Below are positions 27,470-37,098 of a stretch of 64,000 nucleotides of DNA, one piece after another. Each line of letters starts with the position of its first letter. Position 1 is the stretch's first letter. This DNA is from Tenacibaculum sp. MAR_2009_124 (GTDB lineage: Bacteria > Bacteroidota > Bacteroidia > Flavobacteriales > Flavobacteriaceae). The notes under the pieces were generated by a model. That model was not told the DNA's origin. It made no database searches and saw only the letters and a program-made list of their open reading frames with translations. Where the stretch lies: NCBI RefSeq assembly GCF_900105455.1, contig NZ_FNSF01000008.1, forward strand, positions 310,001-374,000, written 5' to 3'. The translations under genes and the position numbers were made by a program.

Positions 27470-28422
27470 TATCTTCTTGGTTTGTATTTAGATTTTGTGA
27501 AGATTTCCTCTTCGCTTGTTCTTATTAACTCATGCAAAGATACGTCATTATTTTTCATATAAGACTTAACGATTTGCCATCCAATAAACTCTCCAATCCT
27601 TCCCGGAGACAAGTTATCTTGTCCCAAATAAAACTTCGAAAAAGGAGCCATATCCAAGAATCTCTTATCCAAACTTTTATCAGTACTAAATAACAAATCC
27701 TTTTCAATGAAATAACGCCATACTTCCTCTTCGTTTTCTTTAGCCCATAAAGATTTTTCTTTGCTATAACCAATCTTAACATGATCCGATAGCTTCCCTA
27801 AATAAACATCTTTTAAATACATTTTTTTCCCTTTATAAATCATTTTATCGATAAAGGTTCTATTAGTCTTAGGAAACACTTGTTCGCTCACAATTTTTGA
27901 AGCAACATCCACTACAATATGTTGTTTTGTATTATTTTGCTTTACATAAGCTGGGTAATCTCCATAAAACTTATGATTCTTTCCTAAATAAGCATCTAAT
28001 GAAACAAATAATAAAGTATCACTATAAACCACTCTGCTCTCATAATCTATATTCGTAAGCATAGTAATCACTTCAGGACTTTTAAACTTCGGATTATAAT
28101 ACTTCACATGCTTGAACAACATTTTTAACTGCTCTTCTAATTCATTTACTTCATTATATAACTTCTGAGTTTCTTCAAACAGTTCCTGTTCATCCAGATT
28201 CGTTCTTCTACTTTCCCAAATAGAATCATGAACATACCTTGGAAAAAGAAATGAATAGGAGCTCTTAAGTTCTTCTAAACTTTTTTCACTCTGGTAAAAA
28301 TCTTTATCAAATCTATCTATGTTAAAACTCACTTTAACCTCTGAAACATCTATTTCTGGTTTACTTTCTTTTTCACATGACATTAAAATAATGGCTAAAA
28401 AAAGAGCTATAATTTTTCGCAT
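27469..28422 (-). CDS. gldB: Gliding motility lipoprotein GldB
   Basis: 317 residues with lipobox ILMSC (C16). The body (FDKDFYQ, YSFLFPRYVHDSIW, GRIGEFIGWQIVKSYM) matches GldB, a lipoprotein needed for gliding and, in studied species, T9SS function. It is first in a two-gene operon with gldC, and divergent from nadE across 93 bases. Confidence 0.93.
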   Translation of the reverse strand: MRKIIALFLAIILMSCEKESKPEIDVSEVKVSFNIDRFDKDFYQSEKSLEELKSSYSFLFPRYVHDSIWESRRTNLDEQELFEETQKLYNEVNELEEQLKMLFKHVKYYNPKFKSPEVITMLTNIDYESRVVYSDTLLFVSLDAYLGKNHKFYGDYPAYVKQNNTKQHIVVDVASKIVSEQVFPKTNRTFIDKMIYKGKKMYLKDVYLGKLSDHVKIGYSKEKSLWAKENEEEVWRYFIEKDLLFSTDKSLDKRFLDMAPFSKFYLGQDNLSPGRIGEFIGWQIVKSYMKNNDVSLHELIRTSEEEIFTKSKYKPRR

Positions 28423-28515
28423 TAACTATAATTATTTACATTTATCTTTTACAACGTCGAAATTACTAAATTAGTTTCATCAAAGGAAAACACATCTAAA
28501 AGAAAATCGGAATAT

Positions 28516-29304
28516 ATGGACGCACCTAAAGTTATAGATCATATTGTAAATTGGTTAAAGAATTATGCTACCAATGCTAAAGTGAAAGGATTTGTGGTTG
28601 GGATTTCGGGAGGAATCGATAGCGCGGTTACTTCAACCTTATGTGCTAAAACTGGTTTACCTACCTTATGCGTTGAATTACCTATTCACCAAGCAAAAAG
28701 TCAGGTTAATCGTGCCAACGAGCATATAAAACAACTAAAAGAACGTTTTAGTAACGTTAGTGAAGCTGAAGTAAACTTAACAAGTACTTTTGAAGATTTT
28801 AAAACAGTAGTACCAAAAACTGATTCTTCTCCTAAGGTAGATCTAGCTTTAGCGAATACAAGAGCCAGGTTAAGAATGGCAACATTGTACTATTTTGCTG
28901 GTCTTCATGGATTTTTAGTGGCAGGTACAGGTAATAAAGTTGAAGATTTCGGTGTTGGTTTTTTCACTAAGTATGGAGACGGTGGAGTAGATTTAAGTCC
29001 TATTGCTGATTTAGTAAAATCTGAAGTTTACCAACTGGCTGCTCATTTAGAAGTTCCTGAATCTATTCAAAAGGCACAACCTACCGATGGTCTATTTGGC
29101 GATAGTCGTACAGATGAAGATCAAATTGGAGCTTCCTACGATGAGCTTGAATGGGCTATGCAAATGCAAAATAACGGCAAGGTCTTAACTGACTTTACCG
29201 GAAGGCAAGCGGAAGTGTATAAAATTTACACTCGATTAAATTTAATAAATCAACACAAAATGATTCCTATTCCTGTTTGTGAAATACCTACTGAATTAAA
29301 GTAA
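28516..29304 (+). CDS. nadE: NH3-dependent NAD+ synthetase
   Basis: 262 residues, the length of the ammonia-using form without glutaminase domain. The ATP-binding P-loop SGGIDSAVTS is at 31-40. GTGNKVEDFGVGFFTKYGDG is the deamido-NAD site. It catalyses the last step of NAD+ synthesis. Next to gldB as in other flavobacteria. Confidence 0.97.
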   Translation: MDAPKVIDHIVNWLKNYATNAKVKGFVVGISGGIDSAVTSTLCAKTGLPTLCVELPIHQAKSQVNRANEHIKQLKERFSNVSEAEVNLTSTFEDFKTVVPKTDSSPKVDLALANTRARLRMATLYYFAGLHGFLVAGTGNKVEDFGVGFFTKYGDGGVDLSPIADLVKSEVYQLAAHLEVPESIQKAQPTDGLFGDSRTDEDQIGASYDELEWAMQMQNNGKVLTDFTGRQAEVYKIYTRLNLINQHKMIPIPVCEIPTELK

Positions 29305-29328
29305 GTTTACAGAAATCATCTGTTGCTT

Positions 29329-29427
29329 TATTTTTTTGTATGCCTGCTTTTTTTTCCCATTAGATACTTTAAACGGAAGTACGATTAATAATCTAACTAG
29401 TTCAAAAAACTGCAATAACTTTTTCAT
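29329..29427 (-). CDS. Possible 32-residue basic peptide
   Basis: ATG at 29427 to TAA gives MKKLLQFFELVRLLIVLPFK then VSNGKKSRHTKK. It has one short hydrophobic helix between basic ends, in the 231-base gap between the convergent nadE and dnaG. An A/G-rich stretch lies before the ATG. It may be a small membrane peptide or chance; conservation would decide. Confidence 0.3.
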
Positions 29428-29535
29428 GATCTTTTGGTTTGATTTCTTGTTCTTTTCGGTGCTAATTTAGAAAAAAAGTATAAATAAATTCAATTTTCAT
29501 CAAAAGAAAATCACCCTTTCTAATATTTAAAGCAC

Positions 29536-31551
29536 TTATACTACTCTATTTAACTTCTCTGAAAGTAGATTTCTAAGTGTATTGTAGTTGTTTATCTCTT
29601 CTAAATCTACTTCTATAACCTCATTTCTAATATCTTCCATTACACCTTTAATCTTCTTGTCAATCAATACTCTTCTCAAATTTAATATCGCATCAGTAAC
29701 TAACTTTGGTAAAAGTTTCTCTATTGCTGTAATACGCACCTCTTTTTTCTCCCAATTACTCAAAATATATCGTTCTTCATCCATCAATATATTCGTTACC
29801 AAGCCAGACACCTCCATATTCTCATGCATTATTAGCTCATCAATAACTATCTTTTCTCGCTGATTCAATTGATTTACCAATGCGTGATATGTAAGTTTAA
29901 ACAGTTCGTTTGAAAATTCAATTTCATCTTCTTGTAAATTCAAATACAACTCATTAAAAACCGTACTTTGATATTCCTCTTTTTCTAAAATTGGCTTACC
30001 GTATTTATCGTGAGCATCCACCCAATTTATAAAATCAACTATTTCATTTCCGTATAACAGAAGGATTCTGATAATCTCCTTCTCAAGAATGGATACTTGA
30101 TCTATATTATGAGTTTGTTTTCCTTTACCTTTAGCTCTTAAAACCTCTAATCCTTTCCCCTTGGTAGAATTCACATCATCTGATGCAGAAACTCTATTAG
30201 GCCTTGAAAGATTGCTTTTTGAACTTGTCCCTGTTGATCCTCTTTGCAATAATTGTGCCAACTCACTAAACAACACCTGTTCGGAGATATCCATAATTCT
30301 TGCACACTCTTGTACATACACTTCCCTTTGAATACCATCAGGAATTTTAGAAATACTCGTTACAATATCTCTAATAAGTCCAGCTTTTTTTACAGGATCG
30401 TTCTGAGCGTCCTCCATCAATAAGGACACCTTAAACTCAATAAAATCCTGTGCTTTATCTTCAAGATGCTTTTTTAACTCGGCACTTGAATGCGCTTTCG
30501 CAAAACTATCAGGATCTTCACCTTCCGGAAAAGAAACCACTCTTACATTTAATCCTTGCTCAAGTATTAAGTCAATACCACGAAGAGACGCTCTTATACC
30601 CGCAGCATCTCCATCAAATAGAACAGTTATATTTTTCGTTAATCTATTAATTAAACGAATTTGATCTGGAGTTAATGCCGTTCCTGATGACGCTACCACA
30701 TTTTCCACTCCCGATTGATGGAAAGAGATTACATCGGTATATCCTTCCACCAAAAAGCAATTGTCTAACTTTGCTATTTCCTTTTTTGCATGATACAAAC
30801 CATATAATATTTTACTTTTATGGTAAATATCACTTTCTGGAGAGTTTAAATATTTTGCTGCTTTTTTGTCGTTTGTTAATATTCGACCTCCGAAACCAAG
30901 AATTCTTCCAGACATACTGTGTATCGGAAACATAACTCTTCCTTTAAAACGATCGAATTTTTTATCTTGAGTTCCTCCCTCTTTTACAATGGTTAACCCA
31001 GTTTCTTTCAAATATTTTAAGTCGTACCCTTTTGCTAAAGCAGCTTTGGTGAAGTTATCCCACTCATCCTTACAATATCCTAAATCAAACTTTTGAATAA
31101 TATCTTCTCTAAAGCCTCTTTCTTTAAAATAAGAAAGTCCAATCGCTCTTCCTGCTTGAGAATTCAGAAGAAGGTCGTGAAAATAATCTTTTGCAAACTT
31201 TGAAACAAGAAACATGCTCTCCCTTTCATTAAGTTGCTGCTTCTGCTCATCAGATTGCTCAGTCTCTTCTATTTCTATATTGTATTTTTTCGCAAGCCAC
31301 TTAATAGCTTCTGGATAGGTATAATGTTCGTGTTCCATTAAAAATGAAACAGAATTCCCACCTTTACCTGTACTAAAATCCTTCCAAATTTGCTTCACAG
31401 GCGATACAACAAATGAAGGTGTTTTTTCATCTGTAAAAGGACTCAAACCTTTAAAGTTACTTCCTGTCTTTTTTAACTGCACAAACTCACCTATCACCTC
31501 TTCTACTCTGGCAACATCAAAAACTTTATCAATGGTGTATTGGGTTATCAT
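29536..31551 (-). CDS. dnaG: DNA primase DnaG, zinc-ribbon cysteines absent
   Basis: 671 residues with the N-terminal domain (about 1-100), the TOPRIM catalytic core (FLVEGYTDVISFHQSG, TVLFDGDAAG), and a C-terminal helicase-interaction part. It makes RNA primers at the replication fork. In the N-terminal domain the zinc ligands of usual primases (C-P-F-H ... C-F-G-C) are replaced by S-P-F-T ... F-S-T-G-K-G, so this primase should not bind zinc there. The rest of that domain is kept (EKTPSF, GKGGN, FLMEHEHYTYPEAI), so this looks like a lineage trait, not decay. Confidence 0.95.
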   Translation of the reverse strand: MITQYTIDKVFDVARVEEVIGEFVQLKKTGSNFKGLSPFTDEKTPSFVVSPVKQIWKDFSTGKGGNSVSFLMEHEHYTYPEAIKWLAKKYNIEIEETEQSDEQKQQLNERESMFLVSKFAKDYFHDLLLNSQAGRAIGLSYFKERGFREDIIQKFDLGYCKDEWDNFTKAALAKGYDLKYLKETGLTIVKEGGTQDKKFDRFKGRVMFPIHSMSGRILGFGGRILTNDKKAAKYLNSPESDIYHKSKILYGLYHAKKEIAKLDNCFLVEGYTDVISFHQSGVENVVASSGTALTPDQIRLINRLTKNITVLFDGDAAGIRASLRGIDLILEQGLNVRVVSFPEGEDPDSFAKAHSSAELKKHLEDKAQDFIEFKVSLLMEDAQNDPVKKAGLIRDIVTSISKIPDGIQREVYVQECARIMDISEQVLFSELAQLLQRGSTGTSSKSNLSRPNRVSASDDVNSTKGKGLEVLRAKGKGKQTHNIDQVSILEKEIIRILLLYGNEIVDFINWVDAHDKYGKPILEKEEYQSTVFNELYLNLQEDEIEFSNELFKLTYHALVNQLNQREKIVIDELIMHENMEVSGLVTNILMDEERYILSNWEKKEVRITAIEKLLPKLVTDAILNLRRVLIDKKIKGVMEDIRNEVIEVDLEEINNYNTLRNLLSEKLNRVV

Positions 31552-31573
31552 AAAATCTCAAAAAAATAGTTCG

Positions 31574-31581
31574 CAAATATA
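31574..31581 (-). promoter_or_regulatory. Promoter -7 element (TATATTTG) for dnaG
   Basis: On the minus strand TATATTTG lies 22 bases before the dnaG ATG. No TTG is seen at the -33 spacing. Confidence 0.45.
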
Positions 31582-31620
31582 GTGGTTTTGTTCCCTTATT
31601 TAAACCTAGTCTATTTTTAA

Positions 31621-31651
31621 TTGTCTAAAACCATATAAATATATAAATTTG
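31621..31651 (+). promoter_or_regulatory. Flavobacterial promoter, TTG-N20-TAAATTTG
   Basis: TTG at 31621-31623 and TAAATTTG at 31644-31651, spacer 20 bases, near the 17-19 usual for the lineage. The start codon at 31673 follows by 21 bases. Confidence 0.55.
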
Positions 31652-31672
31652 GCGCAAAATCTCTTTTAAATT

Positions 31673-33010
31673 ATGAAGTTAATAAATACCTGCTGCATTT
31701 TTATTTTACTCTCGATTAATGCTTTCTCACAAGAAACTATTAAGATTCCTGATTTAGGACTTGAAGAAGCTCTAATTGATTTAAATTATGATTCAAATGG
31801 TTTAAATGGTACTATTTTAGTGAGTGACGCACAATATATCGTCAACTTAAACATTAATTCTCCACTAGAAAACAAATATCTGACAAACGTTAACTCAAAA
31901 ATAAAAGACTTAACGGGAATTGAACATTTCCCTAATTTAACTAGATTGGATTGCTCTGGTAATGAAATTAAGAAAATAGATTTATCTAATAATCCTAAAC
32001 TTTCTTTTTTGAATTGTAGTAATAATAAAATTGAGGAATTAAATATTAGCAACAATCCTCTACTTTTTGCCGTAAGCTGCGATTATAATAGACTAAACGA
32101 ACTTGTTTTAGGCAGTAAACCTGACCTTAAAGATTTGTTTTGTAATAATAATAGATTGACTTTACTGGACATTAGCGAATGTAACATTCTAGAGAACATG
32201 GATGCCAGCGGTAACAAAGATGGAAAGATATTAATATCGAAAGAGATATACGATAAATTTTCTGATAGCTGGTATAAAGACAACAAGTTGTCGTACGAAG
32301 AAAAAAGTGGAACTATTGTAGAAGAAGCGGCAAAAGTTGAAGTTACCGATACTGCTGATAGCAATGCCAACATTGCTGATCTCTTAGGTAATAATGAGCA
32401 ACCTAATGCCAACTCATCAAATTCAAGTGAAACTCAATCTGCGTCAAGCTTCTTCGAGAAATTTAAACGATCGGTAGTTGGAGAGTATGATACCTTAGTT
32501 TTGGATCCAACCCATTTAAAAAACCACATTGATGATATTAGTAAGAAATACAATATCGATCCGCAAGAACTTACCAATTGGGTTACTAAAAATGGAAAAC
32601 TAAATATGGCCCATGTCAATCAATCAAAAACATTATATACAGTTGACAGTTCAACTAGTTTTTATAAAAAGTTCCAACAATCTGCAGTTGAAGAATATGA
32701 ACAGTTAGTTTTAGAACAAAGCTATCTTGAAAAGAAAAAAGAAGAAATCAGAAAAAAATACCATATAAAACCTGAGCAATTTAACAATTGGGTTTCAAAA
32801 TACGGAAAACTTTCAGAGCCTAATCATATTGGAGAAAGTGCAGATAGCTATTTAGCCAAATTTAAAGAATCGGTTGTTTCGGAATATGAACGTGCTGTTC
32901 TGAGTCAAGCTCATTTATTAAGTAAGAAGGAAATTATCCAACATAAATATAAACTGAATGCAAAAGAACTTGGTGATTGGATTCATGAACTAAGTAGAAT
33001 TTATAAATAA
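31673..33010 (+). CDS. Secreted leucine-rich-repeat protein with triplicated helical module
   Basis: 445 residues with a signal peptide (1-20, ending AFSQ). Residues 85-185 form leucine-rich repeats with the Bacteroidota pattern L-x-C-S/N-N-N-x-L (LDCSGNEIKKIDLSNNPKL, LNCSNNKIEELNISNNPLL). After a Ser/Asn linker (about 225-258) come three copies of a module of about 52 residues at 259-310, 329-380 and 392-443: S-x-x-x-KF-x-x-S-x-V-x-EY ... L ... KY-x-I/L-x-x-x-E-L-x-x-W. I do not recognise the module. The protein is probably periplasmic or surface-bound and involved in binding; function unknown. Confidence 0.8.
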   Translation: MKLINTCCIFILLSINAFSQETIKIPDLGLEEALIDLNYDSNGLNGTILVSDAQYIVNLNINSPLENKYLTNVNSKIKDLTGIEHFPNLTRLDCSGNEIKKIDLSNNPKLSFLNCSNNKIEELNISNNPLLFAVSCDYNRLNELVLGSKPDLKDLFCNNNRLTLLDISECNILENMDASGNKDGKILISKEIYDKFSDSWYKDNKLSYEEKSGTIVEEAAKVEVTDTADSNANIADLLGNNEQPNANSSNSSETQSASSFFEKFKRSVVGEYDTLVLDPTHLKNHIDDISKKYNIDPQELTNWVTKNGKLNMAHVNQSKTLYTVDSSTSFYKKFQQSAVEEYEQLVLEQSYLEKKKEEIRKKYHIKPEQFNNWVSKYGKLSEPNHIGESADSYLAKFKESVVSEYERAVLSQAHLLSKKEIIQHKYKLNAKELGDWIHELSRIYK

Positions 33011-33038
33011 AAAAAAGCCTCATATGAGGCTTTTTTTT
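33008..33038. terminator. Bidirectional terminator, LRR gene / clpX
   Basis: AAAAAAAGCCTCATATGAGGCTTTTTTT is a near-perfect hairpin with T runs both ways (33008-33038) between the two convergent genes. Confidence 0.88.
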
Positions 33039-33056
33039 ATTTATAGTATTTTTTAA

Positions 33057-34295
33057 CTAGGAAGCGGCTTTCAATTTTGTTAAAGCATTCTTCGTTATTT
33101 TTGCTTCCGCATACTCTTTATCAACAGTAAACTCTTTCTCGTCTGTACTAGGTAATTCAAACATTGCTTCTGTTAAGATAGCTTCACAAAGCGAACGCAA
33201 ACCACGTGCTCCAAGTTTATATTCAATAGCTTTTTCAACAATAAACAATAAAGCTTCTTCTGTTACAGAAAACTCAACACCGTCCATTTTAAAAAGCTTG
33301 GTATACTGTTTTATAATAGAATTTTTAGGTTCCGTTAAAATTGCTCTTAAGGTTTTAGCATCTAATGGATTCATATGACTTAATACTGGTAAACGCCCTA
33401 TAATTTCAGGTATTAAACCAAAGCTTTTTAAATCCGAAGGAATAATGTATTGTAATAAATTACTTTCATCAACCTTATCTTCATCAATAGATGCACTATA
33501 GCCAACCGCTTGCATATTTAAACGCTTGCTAATAACTCGATCAATACCAGAAAAAGCACCTCCTGCAACAAATAAAATGTCTTTAGTATTAACTTCAATA
33601 AATTTTTGCTCTGGGTGTTTTCTTCCTCCTTTAGGAGCTACATTCACCACAGCTCCTTCTAAAAGCTTTAATAGTGCTTGTTGAACGCCCTCACCAGATA
33701 CATCTCTAGTAATTGAAGGATTATCGCCTTTACGAGCTATCTTATCTATTTCATCAATAAATACAATTCCCTTTTCAGCTTTGTCTACATCGTAATCTGC
33801 TGCTTGTAAAAGACGGCTCAAAATACTTTCGACGTCTTCACCTACATAACCAGCTTGTGTTAAAACTGTAGCATCAACAATAGAAAAAGGAACATTTAAC
33901 ATTTTAGCAATGGTTCTAGCCACTAAAGTTTTTCCTGTACCTGTTTCACCAACTAAAACAATGTTCGACTTTTCAATTTCAACATCATTACTATCTTCAA
34001 CAACTTGTAATAAGCGTTTGTAATGATTATAAACTGCCACTGACATTGCTTTTTTAGTTTCGTCTTGACCAATGATATATTCATCTAAAAAAGCCTTAAT
34101 TTCTTTAGGTTTTTTAAGTGTTAAATCAGAAGACAAGCTACTTGTTTTTGCTTCGGCAATTTCTTCCTGAACAATTCCGTAGGCCTGCTCAATACACTTG
34201 TCGCAGATATGAGCGTCTAAACCTGCAATTAACAAATCTGTTTCAGGTTTTTTTCTCCCACAAAAGGAACATTGTAAGTTTTCTTCTTTCGACAT
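33057..34295 (-). CDS. clpX: ATP-dependent Clp protease ATP-binding subunit ClpX
   Basis: 412 residues: N-terminal zinc-binding domain (CSFCGRKKPE ... HICDKCIEQA), AAA+ core with Walker A GETGTGKT and Walker B GIVFIDEIDKIAR, and the C-terminal D2 domain (EYKLGARGLRSLCEAIL). It unfolds substrates and feeds them to ClpP, encoded 41 bases upstream on the same strand. Confidence 0.98.
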   Translation of the reverse strand: MSKEENLQCSFCGRKKPETDLLIAGLDAHICDKCIEQAYGIVQEEIAEAKTSSLSSDLTLKKPKEIKAFLDEYIIGQDETKKAMSVAVYNHYKRLLQVVEDSNDVEIEKSNIVLVGETGTGKTLVARTIAKMLNVPFSIVDATVLTQAGYVGEDVESILSRLLQAADYDVDKAEKGIVFIDEIDKIARKGDNPSITRDVSGEGVQQALLKLLEGAVVNVAPKGGRKHPEQKFIEVNTKDILFVAGGAFSGIDRVISKRLNMQAVGYSASIDEDKVDESNLLQYIIPSDLKSFGLIPEIIGRLPVLSHMNPLDAKTLRAILTEPKNSIIKQYTKLFKMDGVEFSVTEEALLFIVEKAIEYKLGARGLRSLCEAILTEAMFELPSTDEKEFTVDKEYAEAKITKNALTKLKAAS

Positions 34296-34336
34296 TTTAT
34301 CAACTTTTCGTCAGCTTCATCTGACTGGTTTTATCT

Positions 34337-34996
34337 TTATTTTCTTGTTAAAATTTCATCAACCATTCCATATTCCTTCGCCTCTTCAGCCTTCATCCAA
34401 TAATCTCTATCAGAATCTTCATGCACTTTATCGTAAGATTGTCCTGAATGATGTGAAATAATATTGTATAATTCTTTTTTCAATTTACCTATTTCTTTCA
34501 CCGTTATTTCCATATCAGAAGCCTGCCCTTGAGCACCACCTAATGGTTGGTGAATCATAATACGTGAATGCGGTAATGCCGAGCGTTTACCTTTTTCTCC
34601 TGCACACATTAATACGGCTCCCATTGAAGCAGCCATACCTGTACAAATTGTAGCTACATCAGGTTTTATAAACTGCATGGTATCATAAATACCTAAACCT
34701 GCATACACACCTCCTCCTGGTGAATTTATATAAATTGAAATATCTTTCGTTGCATCAACACTTTCTAGGAATAATAATTGCGCTTGAATCACATTCGCAA
34801 CTTGATCGTTTATTCCCGTTCCCAAGAAAATAATTCTATCCATCATTAAACGAGAAAAAACATCCATTTGAGTGATGTTTAACTGGCGCTCTTCCATAAT
34901 ATATGGAGTAAGACTACTAGTTATTTCACCAAAATAAGTACTATTAATACCATGATGTTTTGTTGCGAATTTTTCAAACTCTTTTCCGTAATCCAT
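34337..34996 (-). CDS. clpP: ATP-dependent Clp protease proteolytic subunit ClpP
   Basis: 219 residues. Catalytic Ser is in GMAASMGAVLMC, His in SRIMIHQPLGGAQGQ, and Asp in the later DRDYWMKAEEAKEYGMVDEIL segment region. It is the peptidase tetradecamer that pairs with ClpX. It lies between tig and clpX in the usual tig-clpP-clpX order, but a hairpin after tig suggests it has its own promoter. Confidence 0.98.
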   Translation of the reverse strand: MDYGKEFEKFATKHHGINSTYFGEITSSLTPYIMEERQLNITQMDVFSRLMMDRIIFLGTGINDQVANVIQAQLLFLESVDATKDISIYINSPGGGVYAGLGIYDTMQFIKPDVATICTGMAASMGAVLMCAGEKGKRSALPHSRIMIHQPLGGAQGQASDMEITVKEIGKLKKELYNIISHHSGQSYDKVHEDSDRDYWMKAEEAKEYGMVDEILTRK

Positions 34997-35070
34997 TGTT
35001 AAAAGTTTTTTTGGTTATAAAATGTAAATATAAGAAGTATTACCTTAATATCGTAGTAGAGTTTTTCGCT

Positions 35071-35105
35071 AAAAAAAACCTGAACAATTGTTCAGGTTTT
35101 TTTTA
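35071..35105 (-). terminator. tig terminator
   Basis: AAAACCTGAACAATTGTTCAGGTTTT is a perfect palindrome-like stem with long A and T runs, just after the tig stop. Confidence 0.85.
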
Positions 35106-35120
35106 TTCTTTTATTGTCTA

Positions 35121-36455
35121 TTACTTCTTTGCATCAACATTGTACACTTCTTTAATAAACTCTTCATAAGATACTTCTTTAGCATCAAACTCCATGTTAC
35201 CTTTAAAGAAACCTACTAATTTTTGAGATACTAGTTGTTCTTGTAAACGACGAGTTTCTTCTTGATTAGATAAAATTCTACCAGCAATTTCATCCAATTC
35301 TTTTTCTTCAGGATTTGCATTTCCAAACTGAGCCATTTGCGATTTAATAAACCCTTTAGCATATTCTACTAACTCAGCATAGTCAACTTTTATATCGTTA
35401 TCCTTCATAATCTTTCCTTCGATTAATTGGTAACGTAATCCTTTTTCTGACTTTTCGTATTCACTTACTGCTTCCTCTGCTGTTAATTGCTTTTCTCCAG
35501 CAGTTTGTAACCACTTTTGTAAAAAGTCCTTAGGCAAGTCAAACTTAGTATTTTCAACTAAAGATTCAGTTACAGCATTTAATAACTGCTGATCTGCTTG
35601 TTGTTGAAACTGCTTTTCAGCATCTTCCTTTATTTTCTCTTTTAATTCCGTTACCGTTTTTACACTTCCATCAGTAAACAATTTATCAAATAATTCCTGA
35701 TCGAATTCTGCTTTTTCAGTAATACTAATTTCTTCAACGGTAAATGTTACTTTTACGTCTAAATCCTTAGCATCATCTTGAGAAACTCCTAAAACATTTT
35801 GTAAATTATGATCGTCTTCAAAAAGTTTTTTAGTGTCTAATTCAATAACATCTCCAACTTTCGCTCCGATTAATTTCTTTTCGTTTTTCTTTCCTTTTAA
35901 ATCGTTTACTAAGAAAGTTGACTTCTTGTTGATTTCTTTTTCTTCATTAACAAAAGTACCTGTAACATTCGAATGCTCTTCAGCTTCTTCTTGAGTAATT
36001 AATTTACCGTAACGAGTTTGGATATTTTCTAACTCTTTTTCAATTAATTCTTCATTAGCTACAATATTGTAAGACTTTACTTTATTTGATTTTAAATCAA
36101 CATCAAATTCTGGTGCTAATCCTAACTCAAATTCGAAAGAAAATTGCTCAGTATCCCAAGAAAAACCTTCATTTACTTTTGGTAAAGGATTACCTAAAAT
36201 ATCTAATTTTTCCTCAACTAAGAATTTATTTAATGATTCTTGTAAAAGTTTATTTACCTCGTCAATCATTACCGCTTTCCCATATTGCTTCTTTACCATT
36301 CCCATTGGTACATGACCTTTTCTAAATCCAGGAATATTAGCTGTTTTACGGTAATCACCTAATACTTTTGCTACTTTCTCTTTATAATCGTCTGCAACAA
36401 TATCAACTTTTACAATTGCATTTAATGCATCTACATTTTCTTTTGTTATGTTCAT
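35121..36455 (-). CDS. tig: Trigger factor
   Basis: 444 residues. The ribosome-binding loop is kept as IPGFRKGHVPMGMVKKQYG (about 38-57). A PPIase-like middle domain (about 150-245) is diverged, and the C-terminal helical arms chaperone nascent chains. It is first of the tig-clpP-clpX group. Confidence 0.95.
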   Translation of the reverse strand: MNITKENVDALNAIVKVDIVADDYKEKVAKVLGDYRKTANIPGFRKGHVPMGMVKKQYGKAVMIDEVNKLLQESLNKFLVEEKLDILGNPLPKVNEGFSWDTEQFSFEFELGLAPEFDVDLKSNKVKSYNIVANEELIEKELENIQTRYGKLITQEEAEEHSNVTGTFVNEEKEINKKSTFLVNDLKGKKNEKKLIGAKVGDVIELDTKKLFEDDHNLQNVLGVSQDDAKDLDVKVTFTVEEISITEKAEFDQELFDKLFTDGSVKTVTELKEKIKEDAEKQFQQQADQQLLNAVTESLVENTKFDLPKDFLQKWLQTAGEKQLTAEEAVSEYEKSEKGLRYQLIEGKIMKDNDIKVDYAELVEYAKGFIKSQMAQFGNANPEEKELDEIAGRILSNQEETRRLQEQLVSQKLVGFFKGNMEFDAKEVSYEEFIKEVYNVDAKK

Positions 36456-36483
36456 CTTAAATTTGTTTCTTTAAAATCGGGGG

Positions 36484-36514
36484 CAAAATTACTACTTTTC
36501 TTATTGAGAACCAA
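36484..36514 (-). promoter_or_regulatory. Promoter of tig, TTG-N20-TAATTTTG
   Basis: On the minus strand TTG (36512-36514) and TAATTTTG (36484-36491) are 20 bases apart, 28 bases before the tig ATG. Confidence 0.55.
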
Positions 36515-36602
36515 GACTTTTAGACATAAGAATTATTACTTTAGTAATTACTACTTATTTCAACTCTTACTCCTTGAATCTAAGCTCCTTGTTTTTATTT
36601 AT

Positions 36603-36956
36603 TTATTCTTTACTTTTTTCTTCTTTTAGCAGGGAAAACAGAAACGATCTAAATATTGATAACAGCACGCTAAATATAAGCGCTGTAAAGAATCCATTAA
36701 CGGTAAAACCTTGAACCAGCTTATCTGCCAAAATGATAATTATAGCATTTATTACAAAGAGAAATAAACCCAAAGTAACTATAGTGGCAGGCAGTGTAAA
36801 AAATATCAAAATTGGACGTACTATCATGTTCAATATCGCTATTGTAAAAGCAACAATTAGAGCCGTCACATAATTAGTTAATGCCACACCAGGCAAAATA
36901 TTTGCTAATATAATTACGGCAAAAGCAGTTAACAAAAGCTTTAAAAAAAATTTCAT
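36603..36956 (-). CDS. Phage-holin-like small membrane protein (PF04020 type)
   Basis: 117 residues made of about four membrane helices (LLLTAFAVIILANILPGV, ALIVAFTIAILNMIV, IFFTLPATIVTLGLFLFVI, FFTALIFSVLLSIFRSFLF). It matches the widely distributed chromosomal family called phage holin family protein. No phage genes surround it, so a lytic role is unlikely. A charged KEEKSKE tail ends the protein. Confidence 0.8.
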   Translation of the reverse strand: MKFFLKLLLTAFAVIILANILPGVALTNYVTALIVAFTIAILNMIVRPILIFFTLPATIVTLGLFLFVINAIIIILADKLVQGFTVNGFFTALIFSVLLSIFRSFLFSLLKEEKSKE

Positions 36957-37098
36957 TTGTAATTTTCTATTTTATTATAGTTTGTTTTTATCCAGAACTA
37001 TACCAAAACAATTCTCCTGCATTTTTGGCAGATTATCAGCTTTTAGTCATACCTTTTTGACCGAAATTTACAACACATAATCCCTTAAACGTATTTCT

